Positions 40,201-51,309 of a DNA stretch of 64,000 bases are shown piece by piece. Source of the DNA: Sipunculus nudus. Lineage: Eukaryota; Annelida; Sipuncula; Golfingiida; Sipunculidae. Position 1 is the first letter of the stretch. Each line of letters begins with the position of its first letter. Both the position numbers and the translations under genes were made by a program. The stretch spans positions 25,024,214 to 25,088,213 of the forward strand of contig CM049320.1 in NCBI GenBank assembly GCA_026874595.1. Reading direction: 5' to 3'. A model generated the notes under the pieces. That model saw only the letters and a list, made by a program, of their open reading frames with translations, was not told the origin of the DNA and did not search any database.

Positions 40201-41699
40201 TACTGCCACAGGCCTTAGACGACATAGATAGGAATGGGTACCATTAAGTCTAATCAATCAAAGCCTGAGCACGATAAAAACTTTAACTAGTAGCAGGGAT
40301 TTCAGCTTCAATCGACATGGAGTATACTTCGGCTTTACTGCTATTCCTTTATTGTCTAGTACATTGGTGTTTTTCAACCTCCTTTCTTCTACAATTAGAC
40401 ATAGGTAACTCAAGCAGCCACATTTCATTTTTAAGGACTTCATGATTCATTATTTTTATTAGTTGACGAGATCAAGCAGCAGATACGTGAAGGTATCCTC
40501 CTGTTCATGAAGCTGCATGCAGAACAAGACATGGATGGTCTTGCCCAGAGATCTTACACATCTGATTGCGTCCTCATGCCTCCAGACGGACCAACAACAC
40601 ACGGCTCCGGTAATATTATCTTTACACGGTAACCATTTAGTAACTTAACGGGATCAGCTCATCGATATCAATTTTGGGTCCGTATCACAAAGTCAGAATA
40701 TTCGATTCTACATGATCAAACCCTTACACATGCACTATATATAGTCGGGTGATTTTGGTCTCGCTTTAAAACTCTCAGGCTTATGTCGTTGTATTTATGT
40801 TTACAAAGGTTCTCGGATTATAGTAAGGATTATTTTCAAAATTTGGAATCAATTTATTTCACTTTGTGTCTGTCGGGTTCTGTCTAAAGTTTAATAGCTA
40901 AAAAAAGTTAAAGCAAATGTGATCTGTGTACCTCATGCTTAAATAGCAGTCTGAATAAACAAGTTAAAATTTTTGAAAAACTATAATTTTTTGTACCTGA
41001 TTATCGTTTAATGTTGATTAGCCATTGCTTCTATGGGGTTTTATTCTACATTTTCTCCTTATGTTTATAAACCAATAATCTATTCCTTTGTCTTCAGAGC
41101 TTAAGCAATTCTTTATAAACTCGGATGTGAAGCGATACGTCACGGAAAATGATGAGACTCTCGTGGAGGGGAACATGGCCGTGTCACGTGACAACTTCAC
41201 CGCTTATTACGCCGATGGAAGGGTCGCTGGGAAAGGAAAGTAAGCGAGATAAATATGATTTTTTTATTGTAAATGTGAAATAGCGATATTCTTTTTCTCA
41301 CCGTCTGCACACAGAACATGGATTTATCGGTATAAATATATTTTTCTTGCATCGTTCATTTTTTATTGTCAAAAATGAATCTGCTATTACACTCTATTAA
41401 AATCACTCACTCTAACCTAAATTACAGAAACCTGTTATTTGCTTGAGTATCTAAATCAATAAACCCATTTTTAGATCATTTTAACGCATTCTATCGAGCA
41501 ATTCATAAGCTTATTGAACTTGATTATTAAAGGAGATTCACTGTTTATCATAGGCACACTTTATATCGCGAGATATATTGTCAATCATTATCGTAATTAT
41601 TATTGTATGGATTTTAATTGCTTCAGTTCCCTTACCGTCTGGCAAAAGAGAGATGGACAATGGAAAATGAGATTCGACATGTGGACGAACGCCCTTTGA
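35057..41699 (+). CDS. Array copy F: DUF4440/SnoaL-like small protein, four exons
   Basis: Exons are 35057-35066 (ATG GCT ACA G), 40463-40609, 41098-41239 and 41627-41699 (TGA at 41697-41699). All junctions are canonical and the product is 123 aa. Exon 2 shows VDEIKQQIREGILLFMKL and TSDCVLMPPDGPTTHGS. Exon 3 shows NSDVKRYVTENDETL, EGNMAVSRD and YYADGR. Exon 4 shows SLTVWQKRDGQWKMRFDMW. Intron 1 is unusually long (5.4 kb) because it contains a 2.3-kb TIR element (35997-38294) and a dispersed repeat (39301-40177); without them it would be close to the other copies. The full set of splice sites and the open frame suggest a functional gene. The insertions could lower expression, but the sequence alone does not show this. 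Confidence 0.78.
35570..35619 (+). repeat. (TA)n microsatellite in intron 1 of copy F
   Basis: A pure TA run. The matching place in copy E (about 27484-27490) has only GTATATATAG, so the expansion happened after the duplication. Confidence 0.9.
35997..38294. mobile_element. Nonautonomous DNA transposon with 13-bp terminal inverted repeats
   Basis: The left end CACTGTTAAAAAA (35997-36009) is the reverse complement of the right end TTTTTTAACAGTG (38282-38294). Flanking sequence in copy F (GGCTTTGATTCCA on the left, CAATTCCTACACTAGGCGG on the right) aligns with uninterrupted sequence in intron 1 of copy E near 27870-27900 (GCTTCGATCCAAGTACCTGCAATAAAC in part), so the element is an insertion. 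The adjoining 8-mers TGATTCCA and CAATTCCT share five positions (ATTCC) and may be a decayed 8-bp target duplication. The interior (2.3 kb) has a poly-G run at about 36219-36240 and a TA run at 37199-37239. No transposase frame was recognised, so it is probably nonautonomous. The superfamily is undetermined. Confidence 0.75.
39301..40177 (+). repeat. Dispersed internally repeated element, copy 2 (intron 1 of copy F)
   Basis: It starts with ATTAGCTTAGCTGACTGAAA then GTCATCTGAGC (imperfect hairpin) and TTGTCCGTCGTCC. It ends with CCAGCTGAGCGCCATGGCC and AATGGGACACTTGTTA. Inside, units of roughly 130-220 bp recur (TCCGTTAACAG, TTGGACTTGAAATTTT, TATTCTCTGAGCTATG, CTGCAGATTA.TGGTGCCACCT). The ends match copy 1 at 21318-22256. 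Confidence 0.65.
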
Positions 41700-43251
41700 A
41701 CGTTTCAAGACCGCAGTTGGAACCCTGATAGCTTTTATAGTTCAGACTTCTTTTCTATATGTGTCTCTTCGATAATGCCTCGGCTCACTAATGTTAAACA
41801 GACAAGAACACTCTTTAATGTGATGATAGTTTAATCTTCTTTAGAACGGTCATAATTTTAAACCTTCTTGCTTGTTTTGTAAATCGCATCTTATCACATG
41901 GTTACTTTACTGGTATGGCATTGTTTAGTAAGGTAAAGGATCTACAATAAGTAAATAGGGTTGGTTCAGCACATCCAGCTAAACACAAAGCATATCAACA
42001 TTTCACAGTAATGTACACAATTCAATGTTCAGAATAAAATCATCATGCAGTCTTTTAGCTTATTTTTCCTTTTAAAACATGGTTTTAATCAGTACTGCTT
42101 CCACCGAGCAATTTTCTTCCAGCCGTTTCCCGATCATGTGATGCTTTCACGTTTGCCCAAATACTCTCATCTCTTTACGAGCATCAACAACATTTATTTT
42201 GGAAATTCGGTAAGCTTATACGTTTTTGTAGAGTAAAAAAATACGTACCTTCACCAGAATCCTGATTAAATGTTCGTATGATCCTGTGTTCAAATAGTCA
42301 TGGATCCAAAACCCAGCACACAAACAGGAAAGCAATCATTTGTTAAAGAATCCTCTGTAGAAAAACATATGACGGCGATAAAAATTACGGTAAAATTGCA
42401 AATAAGTGACCCCTTTTCATATCTCTAACTAAAAGGTGTAATCACATTTCAATTTTATTTCATGTGTAAGATGCAATTGACATTCAGGTGTTTCGATTGA
42501 TAAAACATATACATATATCTGTTTAAAAATCATTTTGCTTTGAAGTTTCAAAAACGGACCATTGCTGAAAATTGCGATATTGACGTACAGTGATACTTGT
42601 CATGACGACCTGAATCGCAGTGAATACATATGTATGCCAGGTAACACGGGAAATTTATGTGCAATAAAAAGATAAGGTGCATATATAATTCATACATACA
42701 TGTATATACGGACAAACATTATTACGGCAAAGTATCCACATTGTACATTCCTTACATGTCCAAGGTGACGTCGTGCCGCTAAAACGTAAACAACTGTAGA
42801 GTTGGAAGGTATTCGACTGAACATGGGAACTCATATTCTCTTCAACTGCCTCTTTATGTGGGTCTTATTTTTAATCAAAGTAAATCATTGTAAAGTATAC
42901 GATTAGGTTTTATGGGAGAAAAACTGAAAGAACATTTAGGACACGACGTAGATCCTTTTTCCCCCAATTGTTCCCTGTAAGACTACTCTCTATCAACACG
43001 GTCTGACATAAACTTCTACCTTGAGTGTCAGACCACCGAAAATCATGATAGACATGGGAGAATTACATGAACACCTCTGGTCAAATAAAATGGTGTGACC
43101 TCATTTCGAAATATCAATAAATCAATATATGCCTTATTTTATCAATATATATTCCAAAAATATGTGGTTACAGCATATGTGACTTCATTTCAAAATATAA
43201 ATACATCATAATATGCCTTAATTTTGGAATTATTTATTTTTTTGGTGTGAC

Positions 43252-43298
<47 letters not shown>

Positions 43299-43840
43299 TA
43301 CAAAACTTAGAAAAATTGGTATAGAAAAATTTAAATAATTTTTAGTACAGCATTTGTGATCACATGTCAAAATATAAATACATCAGTTGGCCTATGTGCC
43401 TTATTTTTGGTATTATTTCCAGGAATTTTGGTTACAGCCTATAGACATCACGTCATTTTTACATCAGGTCAAAGCGCTTGTAATAAAATAAACAGATTTA
43501 AAGCTGTTACCATAATTTGATATGTAATAATCAAAATGTATAACTGAATAAAGTTTATATCATTCGATTCACCTAAATGTCCACTTCAACTTACAAAATA
43601 TGATTAATTGAAATGTGGTCACCCTATCCTGTTACAGAAATGAATAGCGGTCCACTTATGTGAACCGTTACCCAGACTACCATCAGAGTTTAAAACTTTG
43701 TTACATTTCACATATTTAAAAAAAAAAAAATTAAAATTCGTTCATTACTTTTTTCTGAGGCTGTTTACAGACAAACTAATCATTGAGAACGGCTCCTGGC
43801 GAAGGTATGTAATCATGAACACATACTAGTATTTTAATTC
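41700..43840 (+). other. 3' flank of copy F and spacer; no gene
   Basis: The first 600 bp parallel the flanks of copies A and E, so the duplication unit includes them. The remainder is AT-rich with a tandem repeat block (43095-43460) and no coding signal. Confidence 0.5.
43095..43460 (+). repeat. Degenerate tandem repeat, about four units, one expanded to (TA)n
   Basis: Units begin GTGAC or GTGAT at 43095, 43179, 43247 and 43356. Units 1, 2 and 4 continue with TCATTTCRAAATATMAATA-like sequence and TATGCCTTATTTT. In unit 3 GTGACATTA runs straight into a TA microsatellite (43254-43296). Confidence 0.6.
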
Positions 43841-43845
43841 TCTCG

Positions 43846-43918
43846 ACTCCCAAATCGTCTGGCAAAAAGGGAGATTGACGTTGCTTGACGAGTCTCCAAA
43901 TGAGGACGTAGGATCTTT
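43846..43918 (+). pseudogene. Extra decayed exon 4 downstream of copy F
   Basis: CTCCCAAATCGTCTGGCAAA, AGGGAGATTGACGTTG, CTCCAAATGAGGACG and AGGATCTTTTCA follow the exon 4 order. The tryptophan codon TGG (43860-43862) survives, but the frame is altered and the DMWTN segment is lost. It shares relic-specific changes (GAGATTGACRTTG, GACGTAGGRTCTTT) with the relic at 30592, so both came from one already degraded ancestor. Confidence 0.55.
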
Positions 43919-46224
43919 TCATGTGTGAAATCATGTCTTAAATCTGTAAAGCCCCGGTTCTCTGAAACGGATAACATCGACCGCTGTTGCACATCTATTT
44001 TTTTTTTCAAACCTAGTTGTTTCAGTCTTGTTAATTCAGACGTACCATGTGTTTTAACTAATCTCTAATTTTCGAATATCATTAATATTCCCCAAAAATG
44101 CGTTACCATGGTTATAGAAGATTTTAGACAGCTACACATTAGAAAAACGGCCACTGAATGAGCTACAGTTTATGAGGCTTCGAGGATTCTGGAAGAAGAC
44201 ATGAAGCAAAAAAAAAAAAAAAAATAGCAGTTTTGATGACCTTGAACTGCGATCTATATTGACGTCCAGTACTTTTGATTATCAACTGTGTAAGTTTGAA
44301 TTGGGTTGCTGCAAAACTGTGGCTTGTAGAGTGGAGACAGACAGAAAAATATATCCAAACAGACAAAGAGATATACCCAACTGACAAATATGCTAGCCGA
44401 ACCCAAAGATTTCCGGCAAGCATAAACACACCAACTCATAGAAATTACCATTATGTTTGCCGGCAAGCTCCACACAGACATACGGAACTAAGTAACATGC
44501 TCGTCGATATCGAATATTTCCGGCAAGCGACAATAGCACAAAATCCTAGCTTAACGTCAATATTCATGAATCATTGATATTCGTATATTGTTAAGTGGGA
44601 AATATGGTTACATGGGGATATAAATTTGTACAATAAATTCCTGTGGAACAGGGATTTTTTTTTGCTGGCACTTAATTTTCTTGATTTTTATCGGTGGCGT
44701 CTCATCTTGAAACGATGGACGTATACAGTATATGGTAATGGTTTTCTGTAGTAGACCTACACTATGCAGGAATATGATATTAAGTATACGGGCAAGTTTT
44801 AAACGTAAATCTGTATACGGATAATAGCGAATAGTACGTCTTTGAATTTAACTTTTTCTATAAAAAGGAAACAGTCATAGTTATATTCAGAAATTTGTCA
44901 TATGGTAAGTGACAAGGAGATATCGATTAGTTAGATTGGAAATTACATGCAGTTATGTAAGCAACACGAAATGACGAAGACGCTTTTAACTTGAACATGA
45001 CTATACATGTTTAAGATGGATATTACAAAGCACTAATTAGTTCATCTCTCAATACTTGAAACAGGTTTTGTATAGATATTATTTGTTGACACTCCAAGAC
45101 GTCGCGTAGGTGATTGCGTAGGGTTAATAAAAGCATTACTGTTTATCGCATTACTGCGCACTATTAACCCTGTTGGGTCAGGTTAATGCATTTTATTTAA
45201 CATCGTGAAAAAAGTATGGTTACCTCAGGCAGATTGTGAAATATACGTGTTTTGAAGGTCGGTACCGAAACATGAACGCTCGGAATTTCTAAACAAAATG
45301 ATAGGGCTAACGCAATTATTCATATGTCTTCAATTGGTTTATCGGGACCTGTAATGGACGTTCCGTCTCGCAGCATAAATTATTTTCAGACCTTAAATTA
45401 AATTTTTATTTGTAGTGTAGGTATTCGCCACCACCCCACCCATTTAACGAATAAATAACAAATCTTAACTTGTACGTTCATGCGCAGAATTCAATTTCAA
45501 TATGAAACCATTTGACCAGTCAGTAGCACACGCTTCCGATCAAATTTGTTCGGTGTTAACAAGCCCCGGTCTGGTAACTAACGCACCCGCGAGTCCCGGT
45601 TTAAAATACTCTACCCGATAAAGCCTCTAATGGAGAAGGCTCAGGTAACTGCTGCATTACTTCTGAAACTGAATACGTGAATAGCCAACCGTCTTAAACG
45701 GACCATGATGTCTGATATCTGTATCGAAAGTTGAAAATATTTTTTTGTTGGCTAATGTAATAAAAGGAAGTAGCTTTGAAAATACCTGTAAATAGCACGA
45801 GTGTTTGACCGTGTCTGGCACAGAATATCAAATATTACTGACAAAAGCACGTACATTCATAATAAAGGAATCGAAAGAGAAACTAATCTCCCCCCATCAG
45901 AAAACCTACTGGTAGCACTGGTAAAAGCAGGAAAGGAATTAAATATTTATTTTATTTTAATAAATTTATCAATCGAAACAAATTTGTTTCATACCGTGTA
46001 CAGTGACATAATAGCCGCATTAAGTTTACCCCTTCCCCATAAGTCAGTTCCCGGATAATACATCGACATTAAACGGAAGTAACACTAGCTTATATACAAT
46101 CAGGATCGTCATATACGAAAGGCAGGGTTTTCGCTTGTTCTTTTAAACGTTTGATAACTATGAAGTGAACCAATGAGAAAACCAGACCTTTCATTGATTC
46201 TAAATACAGTTTTTCTCATATCCT
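43919..46224 (+). other. Spacer between the F relic and copy G; no gene seen
   Basis: Overlapping open frames on both strands at 44163-44577 shadow one another and show no domain. The 45000-46200 stretch has no array exon and no repeat that I could match within the window. Confidence 0.45.
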
Positions 46225-47284
46225 TAGGTAATTTTCCGAATACACAAAATATGATGCTTCTGTGAATGTGTGTCACTGGTGTCCTGAATATAGTAATACA
46301 CGGTAAACCAAGAGGCTCGTATGCATACCAAGCCGTTCTTCAGCATACCAATTCTTATGAGCCAGTTCTATAATTATCCAGTACAAACGGATACCTGTAC
46401 TGCTGCACGGCTAGATATCACAGTGTGATTTCAGAACTTGCCCGGACGTAAAGCGCCAGGCCATCAGAGTGATCCTCCGAAAACTAAACGGCTTCAAGTA
46501 GGTTCCTGCTGTGGTTTTCCTGTGCTTGTTTGGTGCTAGGTTAAGACAAAACGTGTCATGGTTATTTATTTAGACACGCCTTTTTATGCAATGTGTATAT
46601 GCCATAATACAGAAGGTTTATTGTTTCCGAGTTAATTTTTTTTATGTGTTGTGTAGGTATTTTTTGAATGCAGATTATGCCTCCGATTTGCTGATATCAT
46701 CCACTATTGTGTTTTATTGTGTTGATAATTGAGAGGTTTTTCTTATATATGGGAATTAGTCTTTATTAATAACTACCTCGAATTCAATTTCCCAAACAAC
46801 AGGACAAGATTAGAGATTTGTTTTTAAATAGTGGGCAGCTTGCGGTTCGATAGAGGGGTGGGGGTGGATAGCAAGAAATATTTTCAAATCATTTTTGATG
46901 CTGATATCCACAAACATGCATTGTTTTCTCTATATTACACATGCTGTGTAATAGAATGAATGTGTTTCATAACACGTTAGGATCTATGAAATAGAAATTG
47001 TGAAACCGTTCCAAAATAGTAAACAGTAAAACAATGTTGTATATATGGTAAATTTGCGGGTTGGACACAGTTAAAATTAAGGCTTGGCCACAGGAAGGTC
47101 TCATACTAGTCTTATGAGTGTAACACTTGCATGACCCGTGTTTATGCCGTTTGGTGGCAGGACCGAAGACCATAAGGCTATTTAATAACGAAGTCACAAA
47201 ATTAGACGCAAGTGTAAAAGTTAAATGAGACCAGTTTATCGAGGACTGAAGTAACTTTATTTACACATGTTAGGTGATAATATA
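46225..47284 (+). pseudogene. Copy G: truncated array copy (promoter module, exon 1, start of intron 1)
   Basis: The promoter module is well preserved (TTTTCCGAATACACAAAATA, GTGTGTCACTGGTGTCCTGA, TTCTATAATTATC at 46366-46378). Exon 1 (46488-46497) reads ACG GCT TCA A before GTAGG, so the ATG is lost. The intron continues in parallel with E and F (GATAATTGAGAGGTTTTTCTTATA; TTTATGCCGTTTGGTGGCAG) as far as TTAGGTGATAATATAATTA near 47284. There the similarity stops at a dispersed repeat. Exons 2-4 do not follow. The copy was cut either during duplication or by the insertion. Confidence 0.7.
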
Positions 47285-47775
47285 ATTAAAGTGGAGCCTC
47301 TCCTTCGTACACTTCTTTACTAGGCTTCTCCTAATAACGGCCACTTATGGGCAGTCCCTTGAAAATATATTCCAAAATCTAAAACCTCTCATTAAGGACA
47401 CCTCTCTATTGCGGGGAAAATGTCCGGTCCCTTACAGAATTTTTTTCTCTATTTTTGAGACCTTCAAAGAAGTGCTCTTCTATTAACAAGGCACAAATTG
47501 TAAATATTCAACCTTGAATCTACTAACTTAACATCCTGGGAGATCCGTAAAAAATCTTTTTGGAAACCTAAACTTAAGTCTCAGTTGCTCATATCATCTG
47601 AGCTATAGGGCTCAGAAGTACCCCCCCCCCCCCCGAATAATGAAAATTTGAAACAAAAGCTGCACTATCTTGACAACTACTGCATTGATCACCATAATCC
47701 TTTGCATGAATATTGATCATGGAGTGTTCCGTCAGTTGCTGCAAATTATTGGTGCAACCTTTATTTTTCTAATGT
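47285..47775 (+). repeat. Repeat fragments at the breakpoint of copy G
   Basis: 47285-47455 has CTAATAACGGCCACTTATGG and ACACCTCTCTATTGCGGGG with TGTCCGG, a style of short element also seen at about 410-500. 47455-47775 is a partial copy of the dispersed element at 39301-40177 (ATTAACAAGGCACAAATTG, GATCCGTAAAAAATC, CATATCATCTGAGCTATAG, GCAAATTATTGGTGCAACCT), with a C homopolymer at about 47622-47634. Confidence 0.5.
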
Positions 47776-49849
47776 TTATGTTTATTTTTCTTATGTGCAT
47801 CACATGAACACATGAATATACGTTGACTAGGAGACGCGCCCACTAGACAGGCCAAGATTGTTACATTTTGTTTAAACCCGTCAACTTACAAGGGGGACGC
47901 GCTGGTGTGGGGTAAATGTAACACTTGTTAGCACTGGTAACGGGCCAGTGTTTACCAATAGATGGTGTATAGGATCATATAGGCTGCATCTGATGATTTA
48001 CTGAAACTCTCGTATACATGTGTCAATATGGACTCAATATATAACAGGGCCAAATCGGGCCATCCGTGTCCCATCCCTGAGTTTCTCCTCGTCTTGTATT
48101 TTATTACGAAGAAAAGGAAGTCAACATATTTCTGTGACTTTGAAAGATACCTGGAGTAACTTTTATACAAGTTATAAGCATATAGCTCGACCGTATAAAA
48201 ACATAATTATGATGACAGGTCCATCGAACATATATGGTTGAAATTAAATAAAAAAAATTCTATAATTTGGTAACGACATTGTGTGGGCCGGCATTGCCGT
48301 CCAGGTTTTAATGACCTATTGATAAGGATTAATACAACGGATAGAAACTGATATAACCTATTTATTTTTATAAGATATGGAATATATCTTAGTTGTGGGA
48401 ACAAGTATTCAGTTCTGCTCTGGACTGAGAAAAAAAAATTTGATTTTATAGACTTAAAAAAAGAAACAGAGAGGAGATAGTGACTATCTAATTACGGTAT
48501 ATTCTAAACTAAACATGACCATATTGCCTCTTATAAACAAGTTAAGTGTATATGGAGACGCGCCAGGGTATCTTAGTGGAGCTTTGTCCAATATCAGTTT
48601 ACCAGTGATATTCATATCAGGTCGTCCATATCAGACAAGAGATTAGGTTGCAGTTTCTTTTTATACAGACTGACAAACAATTTTTACCTCATTATTGACG
48701 GATAATGAAAATGAAAAAAAGAAAACAAAGAAAAAAAGTTTTATTAGTTACATATAGGTATCTAACTGAGACATAATTCTCAGACAGCTCACGTCTTTGA
48801 GATTGTTACACCCCTTGTCAAGTTGTCTGTTTGAAGACGGTCATTATCAGCTTCATTTGTTTGCATGGTAAAATCATATTTTAACATACCATGCCATTCC
48901 ATGCATGGGGAGAGTGACAGCTCCTATTTATCGGTTCATATTTTTAATGGCATTCAAATAATGAGAACTGGCTTACAGATAATTATTGCCTTTATAAAAG
49001 AATAAAAAGTAGGGGTATTATATTGATTTTCGGGGTAAACATATTAGTTTTTAAAGTTTAGACGTTCACGAGGGTTTTATGGCATGCTAGCAACGGAGGC
49101 AAATTGTCACCTGAACAATATAGTTTCACGTGATGGCTATTCAAAGCTTTGCTTGCATCAGTAACACCAATACTGCAGGACTAAAATATTTGTTTATGAT
49201 TACATTTTAGTAACGATTTTTATATCATAATGATAGATGACTCATTATCATACCTGACAATACAAGTACAAAGTTGACACAGGTTTCTCTCTAAATACAT
49301 TTGCCTTGACCGTCGGGCTCTGCAAGCAATTGGCAGTTCATCCCCAAGCCTTAAGAGACGATTTTTACATCCTGCAAAATTGTACAGATTATTATTTGAA
49401 AGAAGAAGTAAGTACCAAGCGATGTTTTATATATCAGGAGTATTAAAAGTTGTTATGTAATAACACATGAGAAGATTATTACCATGATAGTTTAAGTTTC
49501 CGTGAATTATGTCTTTTCTTTAAAGAATTCTTTAACTCAATAACAGGACAGGCATTTTTATACATCTGCAAGGTTGGAAACGTGTTAAAAATATATTCAC
49601 ATCCCAAACATATAATCATCATGATGAATTTTTTAGGGAAAGACTAATCCTTACTCAATTTGAAGAGAACCACTATGAAGATTTGGAAGCTTCTAATTTT
49701 GATGTTATATAAAACTGGAGAGTGTTATTTTGGTTATAGTTTTTCATTTTAATACTGATAAAAAATATGGCGTTATTAACGTGTTTTTGCCCCCGACGTA
49801 CAGAGAAAGATTCTACCATTATATATTATTTCTTTTACTTTTTTTTTAG
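47776..49849 (+). other. Region upstream of the lectin gene; first exon not found
   Basis: A start exon with a signal peptide and a phase-1 donor is expected somewhere upstream of 49850, but I could not identify one. Open frames at 47952-48404 overlap on both strands and show no domain. The rest is AT-rich. Confidence 0.4.
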
Positions 49850-51221
49850 ATTTGCCTGAAGGCGTAACAACACGAGGCAACCTTTACAACATATACAATA
49901 ACAAGCGGTCGGTGGCAAATGAAACGTCACATCCAAAGCATATACCAAACGCCGTTATCTCGCAGGGCCTGCAGTGTATTACAGCCTGTGATATGCATGC
50001 CCTTTGCCGTTCTGTCAATCTGTATAATGATGGCACATGCGAGCTGCTATTTGAAGAAATTCTTGAATATCGGCGACAGATTAACTGCTCGACCTTCATA
50101 AAACAGCAGGGTATTTAATCCGCAATTCAACTTACGTGTCTGTCGAAATGTTCCTTTGCTTATATGCATTCGCTTACGTTTAATAAAAGTACAAGCCATG
50201 TATCATATTGATTGATTAGTCTGGTTTAAGGAAACACGTAACATTACACAAAACTAGAACTGTGTTCCAGGAAAACCTTACATCGACAAATTTTACTTAC
50301 AATATACTTATGGTAACGCACTTCCTCACCTCCCGAACTCTGTAAAACCTTCCATGACAGAGAAAACGTGGCCCAGTACAGGTAATATGCTTGTATTTTC
50401 TAAAAAAAACCTGCTTGTGTGTATTGCGAAAATGTAATAAATGACAAAGTATTTTTTTATTTAAAAACTACAAACGATGTTTCTTTAATCGGGTTAATAT
50501 ATGTATACTGTAATAGGTTTATATAAATTATATTCAACCAGAAAAGGCATTTCATCAGATGTATATCTTTTTTGTTAAATATTAAGAGACTACCATGGTG
50601 AATGGTCATCAATTTGAAAGGCAAGATGATACTATTTCATACTATACCATGTATAAAAAATTACTGGGATGGCATGCAGCTAGAACAAAGTGTTTGAGCA
50701 AAAATGCCGAACTGGTCAGCATTGAAACAAACCGAGAACAGCAATATTTATGGAACTGGTTACGAAAACGAATTCCCATTGGTCCTAGTCTGGATCCCTG
50801 GGGTACTTGAATTTAAGTCAGAATTACTTCGTGAAATATTTGCAAACTAAACATGATATTGTCATAATAATACATGTAAGATGCCAAATCGGATGATCTC
50901 GCAAAATAATAAGTCATTTGTAAGGTTAAAATATTAAAAAAATATTAAGTCTGAGCTCATCATAAGCTCAAATTTGTAAACAGTGTTTCTCTGATCGTAG
51001 AAAACTCATACTGGATTTCGCTTCGTCGCTGTGAAGATGGAGTGTGGTACTGGGCACCAACCAATAAGGAACTGGATTTTAAATATTGGGATATCGGGCA
51101 GCCTGACCGAAGAGGAGCGGATGACAACTGTGCTGCCCTTTTAATAATCAGTCAAGGGAAATGGAACGACAAACCTTGTGATCGCAAATCCATGGTAGTT
51201 TGTGAAGCGGTCAAATCGTAA
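49850..51221 (+). CDS. PAN/apple-like plus C-type lectin domain protein, 3' three exons
   Basis: Exons are 49850-50110, 50587-50802 and 51001-51221 (TAA at 51219-51221), all in phase 1 at their joins, with acceptors TTTTTTTTAG, ATTAAG and GATCGTAG. Exon 1 of this set encodes a cysteine module C-x3-C-x5-C-x10-C (CITACDMHALCRSVNLYNDG then TC) plus a fifth Cys, typical of PAN/apple-like domains. The next two exons form one C-type lectin domain: WHAARTKC, AELVSIETNREQQYL, then NSYWISL, WDIGQPD, DDNCAALL, GKWNDKPC and VVCEAV. The QPD and WND motifs are those of calcium-dependent, galactose-type sugar binding. The four canonical Cys are in place, with one extra (LRRC). The protein is expected to be secreted, perhaps in recognition or immunity, but the signal-peptide exon is missing from this model. 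Confidence 0.8.
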
Positions 51222-51300
51222 AGAAGAATAAGGCGGGAATGTCAGTCTGATTATCCTATTACACATTATAGGTTAAACTTAAAATCCACAAGTATATTAA

Positions 51301-51306
51301 AATAAA
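51301..51306 (+). terminator. Polyadenylation signal of the lectin gene
   Basis: AATAAA lies 80 bp downstream of the stop codon, a normal distance for a metazoan 3' end. No other candidate lies between them. Confidence 0.5.
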
Positions 51307-51309
51307 GAC

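Noticed and set aside
44163-44577. Three overlapping frames on both strands as a gene
   Set aside because: They are mutual shadows, no domain is visible, and one contains a poly-A tract translated as phenylalanine repeats.
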